Source: JBBRHQ01 sp963781345
GTDB taxonomy: Bacteria; Actinomycetota; Thermoleophilia; Solirubrobacterales; 70-9
NCBI GenBank assembly: GCA_963781345.1
Contig: CAWAFQ010000008.1
Coordinates: 1 to 64,000, forward strand
DNA: 64,000 bases
Direction of reading: 5' to 3'
The notes beneath the pieces were generated by a model, which made no database searches, had not been told where the DNA came from, and worked only from the letters and a program-made list of their open reading frames with translations. The translations under genes were made by a program, and so were the position numbers. Below are positions 1 through 7,930 of this stretch, in pieces (the stretch's first letter is position 1; the number at the start of each line of letters is the position of its first letter).

Positions 1-1
1 G

Positions 2-124
2 GGTAAGAGGAAGGGCGTCATCGCGCTCTGGCCTGCGGGCCGCAAGCACCAGGACTCCCAGGGGTCGGGCAAGTTTCCCTCAGGGTCGGCGCTGCCGCCG
101 CTCATCGTCCCAATCGAGAGGTAG
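2..124 (+). CDS. C-terminal fragment of an unidentified protein
   Basis: An open frame runs from the window edge to a TAG at 122-124 and gives 40 residues ending in a hydrophobic, proline-containing tail (LPPLIVPIER). Only the last part of the gene is present and no family is recognisable. It could also be a chance open frame. Confidence 0.2.
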   Translation, partial: GKRKGVIALWPAGRKHQDSQGSGKFPSGSALPPLIVPIER

Positions 125-837
125 CCATCGAAGCGGCCGGAGTCGCAGGCTCGGATCGGGGCGCGGTTCGCTGCTCGCCGAGTTGCATGAATAGTGGAAC
201 GCTGACGACCGCCTGGGTGCGACCGCCGGCCTCTAAATAATGAGGTCCCCGATTCGAGTCCGGGCGTCGGCTCTGGAGACTCCGTTCGGCCAGACGGGCT
301 CGCGGCCCGCCGGAGTGCCCCGCCGCTCAGGGGTCAGAAGTGCCGGGCGGAGCCCGTGGAAGGTTCGAGCCGTTCGCAGCGGCCTGCCCGCTGCATGGCG
401 GATGGACTAGGGCAGCTCCTAAGCGATGGCACGGGAATCAGCGCCGAAAGCGCTTGATCGACAGACGCGCCAGGTCCTCCACCGCCCGTTGAGTGAATCC
501 CTGTGCGTAGGCGAAGCGGAACGCGGCAGAGCCCCGTCTGGGGATCTCGGCGTGCTGGTGCTTTTGGCCGTAGACGATGTGAAGCGTGACCAGGGTGAAG
601 GTGCGGCGCACGGAGTTAGGCACAGCCGAAGTGGCGCGTTGCATGAAAAGCATCAGCGTGTGCGAAGCGATTGCGGCCGCTGCGTCTTGCGCCAGAGAAG
701 AGGATTGGTGGCTCGCCGAGACGACGCTCGGTGCCAGCCGACGCGGCGCCGACAAATTCTCGATGCGGATGCGGTCGGCCGCGCCCAGCCACTAACCCGC
801 CGCCTCCCTCAAACCCGGGGCGGTTCAGTCTGGCCGT
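125..837. other. Gene-poor stretch, no supported gene
   Basis: About 700 bases without a convincing gene. Overlapping open frames occur on both strands between 426 and 1004, and a 105-codon minus-strand frame spans 438-755. They have no ribosome-binding site, the minus frame needs a TTG start, and none gives a recognisable protein. The stretch contains the tRNA-like segment at 201-272 and is less orderly than the rest of the window, as at the edge of an old insertion. Confidence 0.4.
201..272 (+). other. tRNA-like segment, probably degenerate
   Basis: GCTGACG at 201-207 can pair over seven positions (one G-T wobble) with CGTCGGC at 265-271. Just inside the 3' half is a T-arm-like element around 248-264 with a TTCGAGT loop and four of five stem pairs. 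A 4-bp anticodon-like stem (CCTC/GAGG) encloses an 8-base loop instead of 7, and no proper D-arm can be folded. This is either a tRNA pseudogene or remnant, or a real tRNA damaged by a sequence error. A chance resemblance is possible. Confidence 0.25.
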
Positions 838-1302
838 TCAGCCCGGCGCGCCGTCGAGCCGCTCGGCGAGTTCGACGATCAGGCCTTCGGGTCCGCGGAC
901 GTAACAGAGGAGGAAGGTGTTCTCGAAGTCGACGATCTCCCCGACCGTTTCCCAGCCGGCCTCTCGGATGCGGTCGACGACGCCACGCACGTCGTCGACC
1001 TTGAAGGCAACGTGCCGGAGCCCAGGACGGTTCGCGGCCGGCGCCAGCTCTTGAGCGCCGGCGGAAGGCGAGTTGAAGCGCACCACCTCGAATATGTCGC
1101 TGCCGTCGGGGGCGCGAGCCATCACGATCTCGACCGTCACGTTCTCGAGACCAATGATCCGATCGATCCACTCGCCGCTGAATACCCCGGGCTCGCCGCA
1201 GTCGAAGCCGAGGAGCGCAAGAAACCGGACTGTCTCGTCGAGGTCCTCGACGACAAGACCGACGTGGACGAGATTAGTGACGCCGGGGCGATGGCTGTCC
1301 AT
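838..1302 (-). CDS. VOC-family metalloenzyme (glyoxalase/dioxygenase fold)
   Basis: A 154-residue protein starting at the ATG at 1302 (the open frame extends further upstream but is not protein-like). It opens with a strand typical of the vicinal-oxygen-chelate superfamily (LVHVGLVVEDLDETVRFLALLGF) and has a second module, RHVAFKVDDVRGVVDRIREAGW, ending in GPEGLIVELAE. The early histidine, the RHVAF histidine and the late glutamate are the usual metal ligands. The length fits a single-chain methylmalonyl-CoA-epimerase or glyoxalase-like protein, but substrate cannot be assigned. Epimerase would suit the mutase genes further on, which is only a suggestion. Confidence 0.85.
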   Translation of the reverse strand: MDSHRPGVTNLVHVGLVVEDLDETVRFLALLGFDCGEPGVFSGEWIDRIIGLENVTVEIVMARAPDGSDIFEVVRFNSPSAGAQELAPAANRPGLRHVAFKVDDVRGVVDRIREAGWETVGEIVDFENTFLLCYVRGPEGLIVELAERLDGAPG

Positions 1303-1671
1303 TGAGGTCAAACGACTCGCTCGAGATCGCGGGCTGCCGGAGTCGTGAGGATACCGCCGCGCGCGGCAGGCGCTCGCGGCTCTCCGCGCCCGTCTGACAG
1401 GCGATCGCATCGACGCAGCCAACGGCGCACTCCGCCACAGTGCAGCCGCTGGCACATCGGTCCCGACTACTGCCGCAATGGACGAAAAGCGATATTACGA
1501 CGCACGGACTCAGGCAGGGTCGACGCTGCACATTTCGCTCGGAGCGGGAGTGGCGCCGCGAAGCCGATTGCTCTGCTCGTCGTCCAAAGCGGCTACTTCG
1601 CAAGGCCAGCGTCCTCAAGGGCTCACTCCCTCTCGCTCCCACTCAAACGAGCGGAGCGCGATCGTGGGAGA
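1303..1671. other. Intergenic region without recognised features
   Basis: About 370 bases between the divergent VOC and lyase genes. Open frames overlap here on both strands but none resembles a protein, and no clear TANNNT box sits near either start. Promoters for both genes should lie here but I cannot point to them. Confidence 0.5.
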
Positions 1672-2484
1672 ATGGGGTCGGTGGCCGCGGAGATCTCGCA
1701 GCAGCGCAAGGGAGAGGCGTTTCGCGCGCTGCACGAGGGATCGCCGTTCGTCATCCCGAACCCATGGGATGCGGGCTCGGCGAAGGTGTTTGCGGCGCTC
1801 GGGTTCGAGGCGCTCGCGACGACCAGCGCCGGCTTCGCCTTCACGCTGGGACGACAGGATGGCGACGTCACCCTCGACGAGGTCGCCGCGCACACCCGCG
1901 CGCTCGATGCGGCGACAAGCCTGCCGATCTCCGTCGACCTGGAGAACGGCTACGGGCCGGATCCCGCGGACGCCGCGGGCGCCATATGCCGGGCAGCAGA
2001 GGCGGGGGCGGTGGGCGGCTCGATCGAGGACTACGACCCCGCCGACGGCATCTACGGTATCGAGCAGGCGACCGAGCGCGTTGCCGCCGCCGTCGAAGCG
2101 GCCAGGCACCTCGACTTTCCGTTCACGTTGACGGCGCGCGCTGAGAATTTCTTCCGCGACAAGCCCGACCTCGACGACACGATGGCGCGCCTCCAGGCCT
2201 ACGAGCGGGCCGGGGCGGACGTGCTCTACGCGCCCAGGCTTCCAGGTGCGGAGGAGATCCGGGCGGTCCGTATCGCCACCTCGAAACCGCTCAATGTCCT
2301 CGCGGGAACGGGGCTCTCCGTGGCCGAGATCATCGAGGCTGGCGGCCAGCGCATCAGCGTCGGCGGCCGCCTCGCCTGGGTCGCGATCAACTCGATGGCT
2401 GCGGCCGCCGTGCAGCTGCGCGACGGGGGTGAGATGTCCTCGCTCGCCGACCCGGCCCAGATCATCGAGTGGGTTTCGGCCTGA
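1672..2484 (+). CDS. Isocitrate lyase/PEP mutase superfamily protein
   Basis: A 270-residue TIM-barrel protein of the isocitrate lyase/phosphoenolpyruvate mutase superfamily. The ATG at 1672 follows a GGGAGA ribosome-binding site; the longer upstream frame is arginine-rich noise. Family landmarks are FVIPNPWDAGSAKVFAALGF near the N-terminus, SVDLENGYGPDPADA (the metal-binding segment), GGSIEDYD, and ARAENFF. It lacks the KKCGH catalytic motif of true isocitrate lyase, so it belongs with the 2-methylisocitrate lyase-like or oxaloacetate/phosphonopyruvate hydrolase-like branch that cleaves C-C or C-P bonds in 2-oxoacids. Exact substrate is unknown. Confidence 0.85.
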   Translation: MGSVAAEISQQRKGEAFRALHEGSPFVIPNPWDAGSAKVFAALGFEALATTSAGFAFTLGRQDGDVTLDEVAAHTRALDAATSLPISVDLENGYGPDPADAAGAICRAAEAGAVGGSIEDYDPADGIYGIEQATERVAAAVEAARHLDFPFTLTARAENFFRDKPDLDDTMARLQAYERAGADVLYAPRLPGAEEIRAVRIATSKPLNVLAGTGLSVAEIIEAGGQRISVGGRLAWVAINSMAAAAVQLRDGGEMSSLADPAQIIEWVSA

Positions 2485-2497
2485 GCGGCTCAAACGC

Positions 2498-2525
2498 TGA
2501 GGTCGCCGGTTCGAGGTCAGCTCAC
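2498..2525 (+). other. Second tRNA T-arm-like fragment
   Basis: The segment reads like the 3' half of a tRNA (variable region, CCGGTTCGAGG T-loop) and resembles 240-263: both contain TGAGGTC-n-CCG-n-TTCGAG. No matching 5' half is visible. It lies just after the lyase stop codon. It may be a remnant of a tRNA gene or of an attachment site, or coincidence. Confidence 0.2.
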
Positions 2526-2688
2526 TGGGCGCTTGCATGCGCTGTGTACGGGTACCGCTTTTCGTCCTGAGGATGGCTGCCTATCGCGCAAGGGAGGAGC
2601 GAGGTCGTTCCGGCGAAACGTACGCTCCGCATGGAAGGCGACCCTCGCTCACATGAAGACCGATGCTTCGTGACCGCAGTCTCTCGTT
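2526..2688. other. Short intergenic stretch, nothing recognised
   Basis: The space between the convergent lyase and DUF4386 genes (about 160 bases) shows neither a protein-like frame nor a strong hairpin. Confidence 0.4.
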
Positions 2689-3420
2689 CTAGGCGGGTTG
2701 GCGAAGGATGCGCGACGGTCTGAAGCCCTTGACGATCAGATAGATCGCGAACGACGCCTCGAAGGCGGCCTCCGGCACTGTGAATATCACGTGCGCGCCG
2801 TCTTGTTCGTAGACGTCGAACAGCACCAGGATCGAGGAGGCGAAGATCAGCGGACCGCCGATCACGCCCAGCAGCGCCAGACGCGGAGGCATCAGGCCGC
2901 TGGAATACATCAGCCAACCCAGCAAGAGCCCGTTGACGCCGACGCAGAAACCGGGTCCGAACAGAAAAGTCCAGTCGTGGATCGCGACGAGGGATCGCCC
3001 AGCGATCTCGAGCGTCGTTCCATCTGAGCCGATGGAGGCGGCCAGGTCGCCGCGCAGGGTCACGACCGCCAACAAGCTGATCGCGCCGACGCCGATGAGG
3101 GTCGATTCGACGATGCGCGATGCGACGTAGCTGACCGACAGGGTCTCGCTCTGGCGTCGGAGGATCGGAAACATCACGACCGCCGTGCCGATGTTGCCGA
3201 TCATCAAGAAGATCTCGAGCAGCGCGCCTAGCCTGACGCGGCCGACGTCGCCGGCCGCGAGGACGAAGCCGGTGTCGTTGAGGACGGGGTCGTAGAGCAC
3301 GAGCGCCCCGATCGACGTTACGAACGTGGAGGCCATCAGCCACCCGGCGATGAGAGCCCTTCGTCTCTGCTCGGTCGTTTGCTCCGCTACGGCCGCCGGC
3401 TGGCGAACTTGGTCACTCAT
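2689..3420 (-). CDS. DUF4386 family integral membrane protein
   Basis: A 243-residue membrane protein with six or so hydrophobic segments. Its pattern matches the DUF4386 family: the first helix after RRRALIAGWLMASTF, then a LGALLEIFLMIGNIGTAVVMFPIL helix with a polar GN pair, and a late GPLIFASSILVLFDVY helix. The ATG at 3420 is preceded by GGAGGA. DUF4386 proteins have no established biochemical role. It is separated by 87 bases from the flavoprotein gene upstream and could be co-transcribed from the TetR-controlled promoter. Confidence 0.8.
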   Translation of the reverse strand: MSDQVRQPAAVAEQTTEQRRRALIAGWLMASTFVTSIGALVLYDPVLNDTGFVLAAGDVGRVRLGALLEIFLMIGNIGTAVVMFPILRRQSETLSVSYVASRIVESTLIGVGAISLLAVVTLRGDLAASIGSDGTTLEIAGRSLVAIHDWTFLFGPGFCVGVNGLLLGWLMYSSGLMPPRLALLGVIGGPLIFASSILVLFDVYEQDGAHVIFTVPEAAFEASFAIYLIVKGFRPSRILRQPA

Positions 3421-3507
3421 GGAGATCCTCCGAACCCGTCCCTGAGGAATGCCGGCGCGGTCGAGGGGGAAGTGATGCTCTCGATTGGCGGCTTTGTCAT
3501 TCGGAAC

Positions 3508-4341
3508 CTATTGACCCAGCAAGAGCTCGCGGACCGCGACCAGTCCAGCGGTGTGTCCGCTGCCAATCGCGATAGCGACCTGTTGTGGTGCCACAGCGAC
3601 GTCGCCGGCAGCGTAGACGCCGCGGACGCTCGTGTGCATCTCGGCATCGACAGCGACGAAGCCTTCGTCGGTCAGCTCGAGACCGAGGGATTGAGCGAGC
3701 CGGCCGCGTTGGCGCAGGGGCGCATGCACGAGGACGGCATCGCAGGCGACCTCGGAGCCGTCATGGCGCACCACCGCTCGCAGGGAACCGTCTTCGACCC
3801 GGACCCCGGCGACCTCAGCGGGGTCGACGATGGTCACGTCGTCGGTCCAGCCGGCGAGCAAGGTGGCCAGTCGGTCGGCGATCTCACCGCTGCCATAGAC
3901 GGCGACCGGCCGGTCGCGCACATCCCACCCGTGGCAGAACGGACAGTGGAAGACGGCGTCTCCCCACAACTCGGCAAAGCCCGGCACCTCGGGGACCTCG
4001 TAGCTCATTCCGGTCGCGAGCACGAGCGACCGGGTCCGGAGCTCGTCGCGATCGGCGAGGACGACGACGAACCCGTCACCGTCGGCGCGAGCCTCGATCA
4101 CCTCAGCGTCGTGAATCGCGACGGATTCATAGGCGAGGACCTGCGTTCGGGCCAGCTCGTAGAGCTCCGCGGGCGACGTGCCGTCGTGACCGAGCAGGCC
4201 GCCGACGTGAAGCGCAGCTCGGTTGCTCTGGTCACCCTGGTCGAGGAGAAGCGTGCGACGCCGGGCCCGGCCGAGCACCATCGCGGCGCTGAGCCCGGCG
4301 GCGCCGCCGCCGACGACCACGGAGTCGAAGGCGGCCGTCAT
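3508..4341 (-). CDS. Thioredoxin-reductase-like NAD(P)/FAD oxidoreductase
   Basis: A 277-residue flavoprotein. It has an N-terminal FAD dinucleotide fold (VVVGGGAAGLSAA, residues 8-20), a redox-type CPFC pair at residues 133-136 in the position of the thioredoxin reductase CxxC, a short NAD(P) fold (VAVYGSGEIADRL, about 147-158) and the C-terminal GVYAAGDVA flavin motif. It is shorter than a typical thioredoxin reductase (about 310). The ATG at 4341 overlaps the upstream stop as ATGA, so the two genes are translationally coupled. Likely partners are thioredoxin-like or small electron-accepting substrates; the true substrate is not known. Repression by the divergent TetR is likely. Confidence 0.87.
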   Translation of the reverse strand: MTAAFDSVVVGGGAAGLSAAMVLGRARRRTLLLDQGDQSNRAALHVGGLLGHDGTSPAELYELARTQVLAYESVAIHDAEVIEARADGDGFVVVLADRDELRTRSLVLATGMSYEVPEVPGFAELWGDAVFHCPFCHGWDVRDRPVAVYGSGEIADRLATLLAGWTDDVTIVDPAEVAGVRVEDGSLRAVVRHDGSEVACDAVLVHAPLRQRGRLAQSLGLELTDEGFVAVDAEMHTSVRGVYAAGDVAVAPQQVAIAIGSGHTAGLVAVRELLLGQ

Positions 4342-4571
4342 CGCGCCAGCCATGGGGAGAGCACGTGCTGCAGCCGCGGCAGCAGCACGAAGACCATCAG
4401 GGGTACGGCGACAGCGGTCAGGGCCAGCGTGCGTAGCGGCAGCGGCCAATCCGCGATCAGCCCGCCGCCGAGTGCCAGCAGCAGGGTGATCGTCGGATAA
4501 ATCGCGAGCCAAACCAGGAGGGCCATCCGGTGGCGGGGCGGTGGGCCCGGATGTTGAACAGTGGACGACAT
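4338..4571 (-). CDS. Small two-helix membrane protein
   Basis: A 77-residue protein with two predicted transmembrane helices (about residues 16-38 and 47-66) separated by a short loop, WPLPLRT. This two-helix module is known at the C-terminus of membrane-bound antibiotic-biosynthesis-monooxygenase-like proteins, where it carries the same MALLVWLAIYP and PLPLRTL signatures; here it stands alone. The start at 4571 has an AAGGTGTT-like Shine-Dalgarno region. It is first in the operon with the flavoprotein and may anchor it to the membrane, which is inference. Confidence 0.7.
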   Translation of the reverse strand: MSSTVQHPGPPPRHRMALLVWLAIYPTITLLLALGGGLIADWPLPLRTLALTAVAVPLMVFVLLPRLQHVLSPWLAR

Positions 4572-4600
4572 GGGAACACCTTCTTCTTTCGGATTGAGGT

Positions 4601-4657
4601 GACGAGACGAAGCGTCTCGTCTACTAGCTTGACACAAGACGTCTCGTCTTGTCAAAT
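4601..4657. promoter_or_regulatory. TetR operator pair and leaderless tetR promoter
   Basis: Two inverted repeats fill the divergent intergenic region. The first is GACGAGACG (4601-4609) and its complement (4613-4621). The second is ACAAGAC (4634-4640) with GTCTTGT (4646-4652). The second sits between a TTGACA -35 box (4629-4634) and, 17 bases on, a TCAAAT -10 box (4652-4657), which lies only 7 bases before the tetR ATG. A repressor bound here would block both directions. Confidence 0.7.
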
Positions 4658-4664
4658 ACCTCTC

Positions 4665-5255
4665 ATGTCGATTGCTTCCAACATGCCGAACCCCGCCCGA
4701 CGCAGCGAGCGCGCCCTCCAAGCGATCCTCGACGCGACCGGCGAGCTGATCCGTGACCAGGGTCTTGCCGCCACGTCGATCGACCAGATCGCCGAGCGCG
4801 CCGGCGTTGGCAAGCAAACGATCTATCGCTGGTGGCCGAACAAGGCCGCGCTGGTGCTCGCCTACGCGCAGGAGCGGGCGAGGCCGGTGCGAGAGCCCGA
4901 CACCGGCAGCCTCGACGGCGATCTGCGCCAGCTGGCACGCGACCTGACCCAGACCCTCAGCAAGTCGCCCGCGGGCCGTGTCTGCGCCGAGCTGATCGGC
5001 AGCGTCGAGGCGGATCCGGAATTCGCGGACGCCTTCCGCGAGACGTTCGTTTCGCGGCGGCGGGCGATGGTCCTGAAGGTCCTCCGCCGCTGGCAGGGGA
5101 GCGGTGATGTCCGCGCCGACGTCAATCTGGAAGTCGCAACTGACTTGCTGTACGGACCGATCTGGTACCGCCGACTGGTCCAGCAGACGCCGCTGACGCC
5201 GGCGTTCGCGGACGAACTGGCCGAGGCGGTGACCACCGCAATCGAGACACCGTGA
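4665..5255 (+). CDS. TetR/AcrR family transcriptional repressor
   Basis: A 196-residue regulator. The HTH lies near residues 30-60 (GLAATSIDQIAERAGVGKQTIYRWWPNKAAL), followed by an all-helical ligand domain containing a TetR_C-type ADPEFADAFRETF segment. The ATG at 4665 is preferred because a -10 box lies 7 bases upstream; an internal ATG at 4683 is the alternative. The gene is divergent from the membrane-protein/flavoprotein pair and faces two palindromes, so autoregulation and control of that pair are likely. The ligand is unknown. Confidence 0.87.
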   Translation: MSIASNMPNPARRSERALQAILDATGELIRDQGLAATSIDQIAERAGVGKQTIYRWWPNKAALVLAYAQERARPVREPDTGSLDGDLRQLARDLTQTLSKSPAGRVCAELIGSVEADPEFADAFRETFVSRRRAMVLKVLRRWQGSGDVRADVNLEVATDLLYGPIWYRRLVQQTPLTPAFADELAEAVTTAIETP

Positions 5256-5513
5256 GTTAGCCCGCTTGGACGAAAAGGAGCTACTCGTCGTCCGAGCCGC
5301 GCATTTCCGCCAGCTACGCAATCGCGTTCGGCGTTCGCCATCAACCTCGCGAGGCGCACGCGCTGACTGTGTACGCGATCGCCCACCGCCGGCTGCATAG
5401 CTGAGGAGCGTCGCGTCCTGCGGCGCACGACTTGTCCCCGGCGCACCTCCGTGCGTGACCCCGTTCCGTCACCGCGCTCCCGAACCGGGGATCGCCAAAG
5501 GAACGGAGGACCC

Positions 5514-6219
5514 ATGCTCATCACCGAAGAGCGGCTGCTCGACTCCGCCGGCCGCCCGCGCTCACCGGCGACCATGCCCGGATACCCACGCCGGACGCCC
5601 ACCTCGAAACAAGGGCATCCGCTACCCCGCGGACCCGCCACGCGTGGAGGAGATCGTCGCGGTAATGCGCACGGCCGGACCTGGGATCCACGGCGCGCGC
5701 CTCCGCGGGCTGATCGTTGTCCTCTGGCGTGCCGGCCTTCGAATCAGTGAGGCGCTAAGTCTTGCCGAGCGCGACCTCGACCCGGCCCGCGGGGCGCTAC
5801 TCGTTCGTCACGGCAAGGGCGGCAAGCGGCGGGAGGTCGGGATGGACGAGTGGGGCTGGGAGCAGCTTCGCCCATGGCTTGAGCACCGCTCTCAGATGCC
5901 GATCGGGGCGCTCTTCTGCGTCATCAACGGTCCGACCTGCGGCCGCCCGTGGTCCAGTCCCGCCGCGCGGACGCTGCTGCTGCGGATCGCCCTCGACGCC
6001 GGCGTCAGGCGCCGTTTCGCGCCTCATCAGCTTCGTCACGCTCATGCCGTCGAGATGGCCCGTGGAGTTCTGCTGAACGTGATCCAGCGCCAGCTCGGCC
6101 ACGCCGACCTCGGGGTCACGTCGGTGTACCTGCAGGGGATCGACAACACCGAGGTGATCAGCGTCGTGCGATCGCATCGGGCTCCGGTCATGCCCGCGAG
6201 TGCCGGCCTACTTCTGTAG
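5514..6219 (+). pseudogene. Tyrosine recombinase/integrase, one frameshift
   Basis: Begins at the ATG at 5514 after GGAACGGAGGA. The frame changes once near 5585-5587, where removing one C from a CCC run restores a continuous 234-residue protein. The second part is a clear tyrosine-recombinase catalytic domain: the first Arg in LWRAGLRISEALSL, the Lys region GKGGKRREVGM, HQLRHAHAVEM (H-x-x-R), LGHADLGVTSVY (H) and the tyrosine of TSVYLQG. The N-terminal core-binding domain is short, as in compact actinobacterial phage-integrase-like proteins. It may mark a mobile island in the 1-9 kb region. The frameshift may be a sequence error. Confidence 0.75.
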
Positions 6220-6326
6220 CCGGACGGCTCCTCGTCGCGCAACGGGCAGCCGACGAGCTGGCTGAGCCGCCTGAGCTCGGGGACGGGTTCTGGCGGCGTA
6301 CCGGGCGGCTGCGCCTGCTCTGAGCC

Positions 6327-6966
6327 TCAGCCGGCGAGGAGCGCCTGGAACTCCGGTTCCTCGCGGAGGGGGTCGAGGTCTGAGTCCCCCGCCAGGTACG
6401 ACCGAACGCTGTCCGACGTTTCGATCGCGAGCCGCAGATGCTCGATCGCGTCGGCCTTACGCCCGGCGAGGCTCTCGCAGCAGGCGAGGTTGTAGAGGAG
6501 CTCGGGGTACTGCGGGTGCGCCGCGGCCAGGTCCCGAGCCTGGTCGGCCGCTTCGTCGTACCGCCCCTCCTGGTAGAGCCGCCCAACCGGGGCCCAGAGC
6601 TCCCAGCCGGTCGGCGTGTAGACCTGCCCCGGCGTGGCCCCCGCCGCGAGAATCGTCGTCCCGAGGCTCCTCGGCGAACGCCGTCCGCTTCACGCCCGGA
6701 CGCGCGAAGACGAACGTGCCGGCCGGCGCATCGACGCGTTCGCCGTCGAGTTCGAACCTGGCTCGGCCGCTGTGGACGAAGTAGAGCTCCTCATCCTCGC
6801 CCTCCTCATCGTGCTCGTTGATGATCCTGTCTCCCGCCTCCCGACCCGTCCAGGCGTTGATCCCGAACGACGTGATGCCAAAGTGGTGGCGCAGCGGACG
6901 CCACGGTTCGCGGCCGTCGCTGATCTCGTCGATGTCCTCCAGGCGGGCGACTGCGTACTCGCTCAT
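6327..6966 (-). pseudogene. Cupin/TPR protein, one frameshift
   Basis: The first part starts at the ATG at 6966 after GGAGGGG. It is a cupin barrel (EELYFVHSGRARFELDGERVDAPAGTF in the usual metal-site region). Near 6662-6665 the frame is lost. Removing one base restores a continuous 212-residue protein whose C-terminal half is TPR-like (LYNLACCESLAGRKADAIEHL) and ends LREEPEFQALLAG with a TGA at 6327-6329. Proteins of this cupin plus single-TPR type occur in actinobacteria with no known function. A sequence error is as likely as true inactivation. Confidence 0.7.
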
Positions 6967-7233
6967 CGATACCCCTCCGGGTTATTCGTTGCGGGGCGGC
7001 CCGACCGCCTGACCCGAGCTAGTTGTCTTGTCCACGGGCGTCGGCCGCGCGATCCCGATCGCATTGACCAAATAGTGCAGCAACCCGACTGGACCGCACG
7101 GCTGCCGTGACGAGGATGCTCCCTTCGCGCTGCTCCCGCTCGCGCAAAGCAGGCGTTCTCACTCCTTGACGGTGGTCGAGATGCCGCGCTCGATTGACGG
7201 GGCGAAGGTGCTTTACCTCGAGTGAGAGATCTC
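6967..7233. other. Intergenic region, nothing recognised
   Basis: About 270 bases between divergent cupin and RibD-like genes. No protein-like frame is present; the -10 box listed next ends the region. Confidence 0.4.
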
Positions 7234-7239
7234 TAGGCT
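7234..7239 (+). promoter_or_regulatory. -10 box for the RibD-like reductase
   Basis: TAGGCT lies 7 bases before the GTG start at 7247, with no Shine-Dalgarno between. It fits the TANNNT spacing seen before many starts in this window and implies a leaderless mRNA. Confidence 0.5.
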
Positions 7240-7246
7240 GTCTCTC

Positions 7247-7816
7247 GTGGGGAAGCTGACCTATTCGATGAACGTCTCGCTCGACGGCTTCGTTGCCGGG
7301 CCCGGTGGTGACTTCGAATGGACGGTGCCCGACGAGGAGCAGTTTCGGTTCCACACCGAGCAGGCGGGTCGGCTGAGTGCGCATCTCCTTGGCCGCAAGC
7401 TCTACGAGACGATGGTCTACTGGGAGACGGCGGACGAGGATCCGTCGATCTCCGACGACGAGGCGGAGTTCGCCCGCATCTGGCAGCAGCTCCCGAAGGT
7501 CGTCTTCTCGAGCACGCTGACCGAGGTCAAGGGCAACGCCAGGCCCGCAACGGGCGGCGTCGAGGAGGAGGTCGCGGGGCTCAAGTCGCAGTTCGACGGC
7601 GAGATCGCCGTCGGCGGGCCGGGGCTCGCCGGCGCATGTGCCGAGCTCGACCTGATCGACGAGTATGGGCTCTTCGTCGCGCCCGTCATCCTCGGCGGCG
7701 GGCTGCCCTTGTTCCCGGCCCTCGCCGCGCCGCTCAACCTCGAGCTCGCCGAGACCCGGACCTTCGGCAACCGGGTGGTCTACACGCGCTACGAGAGGCA
7801 CCGTCCGCACGGGTGA
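7247..7816 (+). CDS. Dihydrofolate reductase family protein (RibD C-terminal domain)
   Basis: A 189-residue single-domain protein of the RibD_C/DHFR-like fold. Signs are the opening TYSMNVSLDGFVAGPGGDFEW, the LGRKLYETMVYW helix, PKVVFSSTLTEV, the glycine-rich IAVGGPGLAGAC nucleotide-binding turn and the late FVAPVILGGGLPLFP. Such stand-alone proteins use NADPH but rarely act in riboflavin synthesis; no rib genes lie nearby. The GTG at 7247 is chosen because of the -10 box just upstream and because the fold starts immediately. Confidence 0.85.
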   Translation: MGKLTYSMNVSLDGFVAGPGGDFEWTVPDEEQFRFHTEQAGRLSAHLLGRKLYETMVYWETADEDPSISDDEAEFARIWQQLPKVVFSSTLTEVKGNARPATGGVEEEVAGLKSQFDGEIAVGGPGLAGACAELDLIDEYGLFVAPVILGGGLPLFPALAAPLNLELAETRTFGNRVVYTRYERHRPHG

Positions 7817-7930
7817 CCGGGGCTCAAGTCCCGGGCGGTTAGGATCGTGATCAGTCCGGCAGGCGTGCTCGCTCGACAATCCGCGGATGGTCGCGAGAGA
7901 CGAATCGGACCCCCAACGGGATGATCTAAT
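7817..7930. other. Short spacer before the insertion sequence
   Basis: About 115 bases between the reductase stop and the left end of the insertion sequence. Apart from the last codons of the transposase frame (7926-7930), nothing is recognisable. Confidence 0.4.

Noticed and set aside
201..272. Functional tRNA gene
   Set aside because: No D-arm, an 8-base anticodon loop and a mismatch in the T stem; kept only as a tRNA-like remnant.
426..1004. Long plus-strand frame rich in arginine, and a 105-codon minus frame inside it
   Set aside because: Mostly antisense to the VOC gene or in unstructured sequence; no ribosome-binding site, no family features, typical of stop-poor high-GC shadow frames.
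1672..2484. True isocitrate lyase
   Set aside because: No KKCGH active-site motif and only 270 residues; fits the smaller PEP mutase/methylisocitrate-lyase-like branch.
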